The notes under the pieces: generated by a model
Databases searched by the model: none
What the model was told of the DNA's origin: nothing
The model's input: the letters and a program-made list of their open reading frames with translations, nothing else
Program-made: the position numbers and the translations under genes
From: Deltaproteobacteria bacterium
GTDB taxonomy: Bacteria > Desulfobacterota > Desulfobulbia > Desulfobulbales > Desulfurivibrionaceae
Direction of reading: 5' to 3'
Assembly: GCA_013349285.1 (NCBI GenBank)
Contig: DUZU01000013.1
Span: 1 to 63,316 of the forward strand
Length of the DNA stretch: 63,316 bases
Shown: one piece after another, positions 27,519-34,405 of the stretch
How positions within the stretch are numbered: the first letter of the stretch is position 1
Layout of the letters: the number at the start of each line of letters is the position of its first letter

Positions 27519-28937
27519 TTACTGTTCTCCGGCTTTGGTGGCTGCGATGGGCAGGTATACGGAGAAGGTGGTGCCGACGTTCATCTTGCTCTTTACCTCG
27601 ATGTAGCCGCCATGCTTTTTGATGATTCCGTAGACGATGGAGAGGCCCAGGCCGGTGCCTTTGCCGACCTCCTTGGTGGTAAAGAAGGGGTCAAAGATAT
27701 GTTTCTGATCTTCAGGGGCGATGCCGGAGCCGGTGTCGCCGACATTGATCTTGATAAAGCCTTCCGGCTCGCATATGGCCTCAAGGTAAATCAGGCCGCC
27801 TTCGGGCATGACCTGGATGGCATTGATAAAGAGGTTGAGAAAAACCTGCTGCAATTTTTGGAAGTCGCCGTTGATCTCGGGCAGGTTTTCCGGAATATAG
27901 TCTTCCACCCAGATGGCATTGATCCGCAGCTGGTTGGCAATGAGTTTAACGGTGGCGTCGGTCACCGCTTTGATGTTGAGCAAGCTGGTCGACGGCGCCT
28001 TGTCCCTGGAGAAATCCAGGAGATTTCTGACAATTTTACTGGCCCGGTCGGTCTGGATCATGATGTCGGAGAGAATTTCCTTGGCCTCGGTCTCATCAAG
28101 CTCGTTGTACTCTTCAATCAGGGTGTCGGCGGATAGGGAGATGTTGTTGAGCGGGTTGTTCAATTCATGGGCAATGCCTGAGGAAAAGGTGCCGATCGCC
28201 GCAAGTTTTCTGGACTGGATCAGCTGATCCTGCTTGATGTTGAGTTGGGCCGCCATTTTATTGAAGGCCAGGATCAGTTCGGAAACCTCGTCGTAGCGGT
28301 CCCCGTAATCAGTAATCGGGGTGAAGTTGTCATTGACCAGATCATTGGTCGCCTTTTGCAAAAAGGATATTCGGTGCAGAACATTTCTGACCTGCAACCT
28401 GAAGAGCAGCAGGATCGAAAAAATAAAAACAGCGGTGACCAGAATGTAACTTATCACGATCAGTTTGAGCCCTTTTTTAATACGGGCCTGTTTCAGGGCG
28501 AGAAAATTGCTGACAAAATTCACCAGGGCTTTGCCCTTGTTGCGGATGGCCTGGGGATCGACCGAAATCCCGCTGGAGGAATCGGTAAAGGTTGCCTTGT
28601 ATGTTCGCAAGGTGGCCTGAAATTCGCGCAGGGCGGGATACCCGGCCACCGAGGCGATCTCGCCGCCTAACTGTTCAATGTCCCGGTCGATGTTGTCGAG
28701 GTAGAAGATGATTTTTTCAAGATTGTCGCCGCCGACATTGAGTAGAAAGTTTTTTTCGTACCTCCTTACCTCGAGCACATTGTCGAAAAGGGCATGGAAA
28801 TTTTCCAGGGTGGTGAGTTTGCGTTCGATCGACAGCATCTGCCATGAATAAGCGGTAATGAGCAGGCTTATAATTGCGACGATGACCAGGTACAGGCGGA
28901 CAATCCGATATTTAATGGTGTGTTTTGGGTTATGCAA
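27519..28937 (-). CDS. Membrane sensor histidine kinase, partner of the NtrC-type regulator
   Basis: A 472-aa kinase. TM1 is at about residues 12-32, a helical periplasmic domain of about 125 residues follows (likely a four-helix bundle), TM2 is at about 160-182, then HAMP, HisKA with GIAHELNNPLN (phospho-His in HELNNP) and a HATPase with NLFINAIQ, GDTGSGI and GTGLGLSI. The HELNNPL form is typical of kinases paired with NtrC regulators. No ATG fits the start; TTG 28937 is used because the frame and TM1 begin there, but AGAGG is 12 nt away, so the start is uncertain. The helical sensor gives no ligand hint. Confidence 0.92.
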   Translation of the reverse strand: MHNPKHTIKYRIVRLYLVIVAIISLLITAYSWQMLSIERKLTTLENFHALFDNVLEVRRYEKNFLLNVGGDNLEKIIFYLDNIDRDIEQLGGEIASVAGYPALREFQATLRTYKATFTDSSSGISVDPQAIRNKGKALVNFVSNFLALKQARIKKGLKLIVISYILVTAVFIFSILLLFRLQVRNVLHRISFLQKATNDLVNDNFTPITDYGDRYDEVSELILAFNKMAAQLNIKQDQLIQSRKLAAIGTFSSGIAHELNNPLNNISLSADTLIEEYNELDETEAKEILSDIMIQTDRASKIVRNLLDFSRDKAPSTSLLNIKAVTDATVKLIANQLRINAIWVEDYIPENLPEINGDFQKLQQVFLNLFINAIQVMPEGGLIYLEAICEPEGFIKINVGDTGSGIAPEDQKHIFDPFFTTKEVGKGTGLGLSIVYGIIKKHGGYIEVKSKMNVGTTFSVYLPIAATKAGEQ

Positions 28938-29121
28938 AATAAAAAAAGGCCTCTGGTAAGAGATTGTTAATATTTTGTTTCTATATACACCTTATGATTC
29001 TTGATGGAAAGTCATGAACTCGCTGAGAAAGATAATCGGGACGGGTCAGCGTAATTTTTGAGGTCTGTTTTTTTTGTCTTGTCAAGGTGGGGGCGGTGGT
29101 GTGATAAAAGAATTTAAGTTC

Positions 29122-29152
29122 TTGACATGGTCAGGTGATTAGTTGGTAAATA
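29122..29152 (+). promoter_or_regulatory. Putative sigma-70 promoter of the hybrid kinase operon
   Basis: A perfect -35 box TTGACA (29122-29127) is followed by AT-rich sequence with TAAATA at 29147-29152 (19-nt spacer) as the best -10; GTAAAT, 18 nt away, is an alternative. Transcription would begin near 29160, placing the palindrome at 29182-29226 in the early leader. Confidence 0.45.
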
Positions 29153-29181
29153 TATAAAATCGGCCTGTTTTTTGAGAAATA

Positions 29182-29226
29182 TGCAACACAATGTGTCCAA
29201 TCGCCTGACTGACACATTGTGTTGCA
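29182..29226. repeat. Perfect 16-bp inverted repeat upstream of the hybrid kinase
   Basis: The left arm TGCAACACAATGTGTC (29182-29197) is exactly complementary to the right arm GACACATTGTGTTGCA (29211-29226), with a 13-nt spacer. Each arm also contains a smaller palindrome, ACACAATGTGT (29186-29196) and ACACATTGTGT (29212-29222), whose centres are 26 nt apart. This looks like two dimer sites of one repressor or activator, or a strong hairpin in the mRNA leader. No T-tract follows, so it is not a terminator. Confidence 0.85.
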
Positions 29227-29255
29227 GCATACCCTTGTTGGCATGGAGTTCAATT

Positions 29256-32200
29256 ATGTCAAAGATTCAAGATATAAGAATCTTCTGGAAAATTTTTTTG
29301 GCGTTGCTGTTTGTCGGCCTGATGTCCACCACCCTGATCAGTATCCTCACTTATATTATGGGACAAAAAAATATCGAGGAGCAAGCGTTTAACAAGCTCA
29401 CCGCTTTAAGGGAGGTCAAGGCCGCCGAGGTTGAACATGAGTTCGGTGAAATCCGTAAACAGGTAGCCGCCTTTGCCGAAGATTTCATGGTGATCAATGC
29501 CATGAAGGAGTTCAAGCAGGCTTTTGCCGAGGTAGAGGAAGAAGCTAAGCGTAACCCCGCGGCGGTTGAGCGGGCCAGGCATAATCTGGCGCAATTTCAG
29601 ACAAGGAAATTTCTGCCCCGTTTAAATGCCAATTCTGAAGAAGTTTATCATCATGAGGATATAACCCCGGCAAACCCGGCGGCATTGCTGCTGCAGGAGC
29701 GATACATTGCGGGTAATCCTAATTCCATCGGCTCCAAGCTCGATTATGATCTGGCTGATGAAGGCAACCTGTATAATTCGGTGCATGGCCGATATCATCC
29801 GGTTTTCCGGAGCTATCTGAAGAAATTTGAGTATTACGATATTTTCCTGGTGGATCAGGACACCGGCAATATTGTCTATTCGGTGGCCAAGGAGCTTGAT
29901 TTTGCAACCTCCCTCTCTGAACCCATCAACAAAACGAGCAATTTTGCCGAGGCGTTTAAGCTGGTCACCAGCACCGAGGAAAAGGATTTTCAGTTTGTGG
30001 TGGATTTCAGGAATTACTGGGCTTCTTATAATATTCCTGCTTCCTTTATCGCCGCGCCCGTATTTGATGGAAATAAAAAAATCGGGGTATTGGTTTTTCA
30101 GATGCCGGTTACCCGGATCAATAACATCATGACCAATAACGGCAAATGGCGGGAAGCCGGGATGGGCGCCACCGGTGAGATTTATCTGGTGGGCCGGGAT
30201 CATCGTTTGAGGAGTCAGTCGCGATTTTTCATGGAGAGCAAGGATGAATATCTAAAGGCCTTAAGGCAGGCGAATCTGGTCAGTGATTTTATCTGTGATA
30301 AAATCAAGAATCTGAATACCACTATCGGCCTGCAGCCCGTTGAAACAACAGGGGTTGAGGCGGCTCTTAAGGGGGAGGCCGCTCAGGGTATTTTTAAGGA
30401 TTACCGTGGTCATGAGGTTTTATCTTCCTATCGGCCGTTGTCTATTTTAAATCTTGATTGGGTAATCTTGAGCGAGATCGATAGTGAGGAAGCCTTTGCC
30501 GGGTTCAAAAAGATGCAGCTCATGATATTTATTAGTTTCATTGGCCTGCTTGGCCTTATCTCTCTTTTTGCCCAGTTTGTCTCAAGGCAAATAGCCAATC
30601 CTTTGATAAATCTGTCAATGCTTATGGCAGAGGTGGAGTCCACCGGTGATCTGGCCCGACGCCTGGGGAAATATAACCTGGATGAGGTCGGCAAGACGGT
30701 GACGAGTTTTCACTCCCTGCTTTTCAGGTGGAGTAAAACCCTGGGGGATGTGCAGGTTAATACCAAGCAGTTGCTTACCGAAGGCAGGTGGTCTGCCGAG
30801 GTAACCCCTTTGACCCCGAATGATTTTCTCGGAACGACCCTGTCTGAATTAAGCACGGCTCTGCGCAAATACCATGCTGAAAACAGTATGAAGAACTGGC
30901 TTGATACCGGCCAGGCGCAATTGAATGAAACCATGCGTGGTGAGCAGAATCCCAAAGATCTCGCCAACCGGGTTCTGGATTTTATGGCCCATTACCTGGA
31001 TGCCAGTCTGGGTTTGTTCTATGTCGGGAATGATGCCGGAGAAATGGTGCTTACGGCAAGCTACGCCTGTCCGGTTCAGGAGAAACTGGTCCCCTCTTTC
31101 AGCCCGGGCCAGGGAGTGGTGGGGCAGGCGGTTCTTGAAAAAAACCTGATTCTGCTGGCCGAGGTGGACAGTGATTATTTAGCCATTCAATCCGGGCTCG
31201 GTGAAGGTCGGCCTGGCAATGTTGTGGTGGCACCTCTTGTCTTTAACGGTCAGGTCCATGGCGTTATAGAGCTTGCGACCATCCGTGAACTATCATCGCT
31301 TCAGCTGGATTTCATGCGGCAGGTTTCCGAGAGTATCGCCATCACTCTGACTTCGGCGATTTCCAGAATCAAGAATATGGAGTTGCTTGAGCAGACCCAG
31401 TTGCAGGCCGAGGAGCTCCAGAATCAGACCGAGGAATTGAAGAATCAGGCTGAAGAGCTCGAGGCTCAACAGGAGCAGCTAAAGCAGACCAACCGGATAC
31501 TTGAGGAGCGCTCAGTAATTCTCGAACAACAGAAGGTGGAAATTACCGAGAAGGGCCAGCGGGCGGAAGAGGCCAGAAATTTACTTGAGATCAAGGCCCG
31601 GGAGCTTGAGGAATCCAACCGTTACAAGTCTGAGTTTCTGGCCAATATGTCCCATGAACTGAGGACCCCGATGAACAGCATCATGGTCCTTTCTCAGACC
31701 CTTCTCGAGACGACGGCCGATATGCTTTCTGTAAAACAGCAGGGCTATATGCGGACTATTCACGATTCAGGGGAAGGGTTGTTGACCATCATTAATGATA
31801 TCCTCGATATGAGCAAGATGGATGCCGGTAAGATTGAGGTGCATTGGCAGGAGGTTGACCTCTATGAGGTGTGCGATGCTCTTGAAAGGATGTTTTTGCC
31901 TCTGGCCGACCAGAAGGGCATAGCTCTTGCCATGGAAACGGATAAAGAACTGCCGCTGATCGAAAGTGACCGGCAGCGGCTTGAGCAGATATTGCGTAAC
32001 CTGCTGGGTAATGCTGTCAAGTTTACGAGCAAAGGCAAGGTTTCCCTTTCGATTTACCGGCCCCAGGGAGAAAAGCAGATTCAGGAAAGAATCTGTTCGT
32101 CTCAGGATTACATCGTCTTTGAGGTCAAGGATACCGGGATCGGTATTTCAAAAGAAAAGCATGGGGCGATTTTTGAGGCTTTCCAACAAGAGGATGGCTC

Positions 32201-32921
32201 TACCAGTCGGGTTCATGGCGGAACCGGGCTGGGTCTGACTATTACCAAGGAGTTTTGCCGCCTTCTCGGCGGAGCCATTGATCTGGTTAGCGAGCCTGGA
32301 AAGGGAAGTACCTTCAGCCTTTATCTGCCGGTGTCAAAATTGGGTGAGCTTGCGCTTTCTTCTGCCGCAGAGGCTAAGGCGAAGCCTCTTTCTCGGCCTG
32401 AAGCGACAGGAAGATTAAAAGGCTCAGCAGAGCAGGCAGTTGCAGATCCCGTGGTGATTCCGGCGGTTGCGGATAATGAGGCGGAAGAACCTGGTGATTT
32501 GTGGGAGGATTTGGTCGGCCACACCTTGTTGGTGGTGGATGATGATCCGAGAAATATTTACACCATGGCCGCTATATTTGAACCGGTCGGGATCGAAATG
32601 ATCGTGGCCGCCAATGGGGGGGAGGCCTTGCAGTTATTGCAGGAGCAGCCAGGGATTTCCGCTATTATTATGGATATCATGATGCCGGAGATGGATGGTT
32701 ACGAGACCATGAAAAACATCAGGGCGATCAGCGGGTTCAAGAAAATACCGATTATAGCTTTAACAGCCAAGGTCATGAAGGGTGAAAGGGAACGTTGTCT
32801 TGCGGCCGGAGCCAATGAGTACCTTACCAAGCCGGTATCAAAAAACAAGGTTCTCAGCATTCTCAGGATGTGGCTGTTCGATGATTCTGGAAAAAGAGGA
32901 GTACCCGGCCCGCAATGTTAA
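29256..32921 (+). CDS. Hybrid sensor histidine kinase with Cache-like sensor, GAF and receiver domains
   Basis: A 1221-aa membrane kinase. TM1 is at about 12-36, a large extracytoplasmic sensor (about 37-430, double-Cache-like, with YDIFLVDQDTGNIVYS), TM2 at about 440-462, HAMP, a GAF domain (about 555-690), a Gln/Glu-rich coiled coil (about 705-790), HisKA with His800 in MSHELRTP, HATPase, and a C-terminal receiver with Asp1140 in IIMDIMMP. I choose ATG 29256 because GGAG is 8 nt upstream; a TTG at 29172 would put the palindrome inside the gene. It heads an operon with cheR, cheB and a GGDEF-EAL gene. Confidence 0.94.
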   Translation: MSKIQDIRIFWKIFLALLFVGLMSTTLISILTYIMGQKNIEEQAFNKLTALREVKAAEVEHEFGEIRKQVAAFAEDFMVINAMKEFKQAFAEVEEEAKRNPAAVERARHNLAQFQTRKFLPRLNANSEEVYHHEDITPANPAALLLQERYIAGNPNSIGSKLDYDLADEGNLYNSVHGRYHPVFRSYLKKFEYYDIFLVDQDTGNIVYSVAKELDFATSLSEPINKTSNFAEAFKLVTSTEEKDFQFVVDFRNYWASYNIPASFIAAPVFDGNKKIGVLVFQMPVTRINNIMTNNGKWREAGMGATGEIYLVGRDHRLRSQSRFFMESKDEYLKALRQANLVSDFICDKIKNLNTTIGLQPVETTGVEAALKGEAAQGIFKDYRGHEVLSSYRPLSILNLDWVILSEIDSEEAFAGFKKMQLMIFISFIGLLGLISLFAQFVSRQIANPLINLSMLMAEVESTGDLARRLGKYNLDEVGKTVTSFHSLLFRWSKTLGDVQVNTKQLLTEGRWSAEVTPLTPNDFLGTTLSELSTALRKYHAENSMKNWLDTGQAQLNETMRGEQNPKDLANRVLDFMAHYLDASLGLFYVGNDAGEMVLTASYACPVQEKLVPSFSPGQGVVGQAVLEKNLILLAEVDSDYLAIQSGLGEGRPGNVVVAPLVFNGQVHGVIELATIRELSSLQLDFMRQVSESIAITLTSAISRIKNMELLEQTQLQAEELQNQTEELKNQAEELEAQQEQLKQTNRILEERSVILEQQKVEITEKGQRAEEARNLLEIKARELEESNRYKSEFLANMSHELRTPMNSIMVLSQTLLETTADMLSVKQQGYMRTIHDSGEGLLTIINDILDMSKMDAGKIEVHWQEVDLYEVCDALERMFLPLADQKGIALAMETDKELPLIESDRQRLEQILRNLLGNAVKFTSKGKVSLSIYRPQGEKQIQERICSSQDYIVFEVKDTGIGISKEKHGAIFEAFQQEDGSTSRVHGGTGLGLTITKEFCRLLGGAIDLVSEPGKGSTFSLYLPVSKLGELALSSAAEAKAKPLSRPEATGRLKGSAEQAVADPVVIPAVADNEAEEPGDLWEDLVGHTLLVVDDDPRNIYTMAAIFEPVGIEMIVAANGGEALQLLQEQPGISAIIMDIMMPEMDGYETMKNIRAISGFKKIPIIALTAKVMKGERERCLAAGANEYLTKPVSKNKVLSILRMWLFDDSGKRGVPGPQC

Positions 32922-32952
32922 ACAGGCAATGCGGGTTCGAGAGGCGGATAGC

Positions 32953-33801
32953 ATGATACAAAGTATTTTCAGTATAGAGGTGGAGTTGGTTGTGCAGGCC
33001 ATCTTCTTAAGATACGGCTATAATTTCCGGGATTATTCCCGGGCTTCGGTCAAACGAAGGATCGCCGCACGTCTTAAAAAAGAAGGACTGGATAATATGG
33101 CGGCGCTCCAGCATAAAATTCTTCACCAGCCTGATTTTTTTGAAGAGATCATCGATGATTTTTCAATCAACGTTACCGAAATGTTTCGGGACCCTGAGTT
33201 TTATCTTCTTATGCGGGAAAAGGTTTTTCCTGTTTTGCAGCAACGCAAGAGCCTCAAAGTGTGGCATGCAGGATGCGGCAGTGGTGAGGAGGTCTATTCG
33301 CTGGCCATATTTTTTTATGAAAACGGAATGTGTGATAATACCCAGTTTTACGGCACCGACATAAATAATCGCTCTCTCGAAAAAGCCAAAGCCGGCGAGA
33401 TCAGTATTAAAAATCTTAGAAATTATAATGCCAATTACCAGGCGGCCGGGGGCAACAGCAGTTTGGTTGATTATTTTACCCTTACCGCAACCATGGCCAG
33501 ATTGAATGACAATATCAGAAAGAATCTTTTTTTTACCGAACATAATCTGGTTCATGATCAGGTTTTTGGTGAAATGGATCTGATCCTGTGTCGGAATGTG
33601 CTGATTTACTTTAATGAAAAGCTGCAGCGAAGGGTATTGCGGTTGTTGCAAAAAAGTCTGCGGCCCGGAGGGTATATCTGTCTTGGTATGAAAGAGAGCC
33701 TCTATTTTTCACCGGATCGGGATAATTTTGAGGTGGTGGACGGCCGGGTCAATATTTTTCGCTTGAAAGGCAAGGTTGAAAAGGATTCAGGGCATGGATG
33801 A
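32953..33801 (+). CDS. CheR-type protein-glutamate methyltransferase
   Basis: A 282-aa methyltransferase of the CheR family. The N-terminal helical part contains RYGYNFRDYSRASVKRRI, and the SAM-binding domain has VWHAGCGSGEEVYSLAI, FYGTDIN and LILCRNVLIYF. I choose ATG 32953 because GAGAGG lies 8 nt upstream and the family consensus starts there; in-frame ATGs at 32881 and 32929 would overlap or abut the kinase gene. CheR methylates glutamates on chemoreceptors, but no receptor gene is in the window. The next gene, cheB, overlaps by 8 nt. Confidence 0.93.
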   Translation: MIQSIFSIEVELVVQAIFLRYGYNFRDYSRASVKRRIAARLKKEGLDNMAALQHKILHQPDFFEEIIDDFSINVTEMFRDPEFYLLMREKVFPVLQQRKSLKVWHAGCGSGEEVYSLAIFFYENGMCDNTQFYGTDINNRSLEKAKAGEISIKNLRNYNANYQAAGGNSSLVDYFTLTATMARLNDNIRKNLFFTEHNLVHDQVFGEMDLILCRNVLIYFNEKLQRRVLRLLQKSLRPGGYICLGMKESLYFSPDRDNFEVVDGRVNIFRLKGKVEKDSGHG

Positions 33802-34405
33802 GGTTAAGCATCTTGTTGCCATCGGGGCATCCGCCGGAGGCATAGAGGGGGTAAAGGCTATTATCAAGGCCTTGCCGGAAGATTTTGTCAGCCCGATTGT
33901 GGTGGTGCTTCACTTGTCCCGCAGTAAAGAGACTTTTTTGGTTGAGTTGCTTGGTAAGGGCTGCAAGTTAAAGGTCAAGGAGGCTGATAATCAGGAGGCT
34001 CTGCAGTTGGCAACGGTTTATGTCGCCCCGAGAAACTATCATCTTCTGCTTGAGGATGACCTGCGATTCTCTTTATCGGTTGACGACCCGGTTAATTTTT
34101 CTAGGCCGTCGGTTGATGTGTTTTTTGAGTCGGCTGCCGATGTAATGGGCCCCCGACTGACCGGGGTGATTTTGAGCGGAGGTAATGCCGACGGCGCCAT
34201 AGGCTTGGCCAAGATCAAGGAAATGGGCGGAACGACCGTCGTGCAGGACCCGGAAAGTGTAAGATTTTCCGCTATGCCGGAAGCGGCTATCCGTGTGACT
34301 GAAGTCGATTTTGTGCTTCCCGTTGAGGAAATTGCCGAAAAACTGGTGGAGCTCAGTGCGGCAAATTATAAGGCCGGTTTTATGGATGGGGATAGGTATG
34401 CGTGA
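33794..34405 (+). CDS. Receiver-less CheB-type protein-glutamate methylesterase
   Basis: A 203-aa catalytic domain of CheB without the regulatory receiver domain. The triad is visible: Ser in GASAGG, His in VVLHLS and Asp in LSGGNADGAIG, where relatives usually have LTGMGNDGA. Loss of the receiver means activity is not gated by CheA phosphorylation in cis. It starts at ATG 33794, overlapping cheR, and its end overlaps the GGDEF-EAL gene by 8 nt. The tight CheR-CheB pairing suggests a dedicated methylation circuit, possibly for the neighbouring kinase. Confidence 0.92.
   Translation: MDEVKHLVAIGASAGGIEGVKAIIKALPEDFVSPIVVVLHLSRSKETFLVELLGKGCKLKVKEADNQEALQLATVYVAPRNYHLLLEDDLRFSLSVDDPVNFSRPSVDVFFESAADVMGPRLTGVILSGGNADGAIGLAKIKEMGGTTVVQDPESVRFSAMPEAAIRVTEVDFVLPVEEIAEKLVELSAANYKAGFMDGDRYA

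Larger units (their letters stand above)
28938..29255. promoter_or_regulatory. Divergent intergenic region between two signalling operons
   Basis: 318 nt without a credible gene. The left part, AT-rich, should carry the promoter of the minus-strand kinase, though I could not pick clear boxes. The right part holds a plus-strand sigma-70-like promoter (29122 onward), the perfect 16-bp inverted repeat at 29182-29226 and a GGAG ribosome-binding site at 29244-29247. Confidence 0.6.

Noticed and set aside
29172..29255. Earlier TTG start for the hybrid kinase
   Set aside because: It would place the perfect palindrome inside the coding region and lacks a ribosome-binding site, whereas ATG 29256 has GGAG 8 nt upstream and leads straight into TM1.
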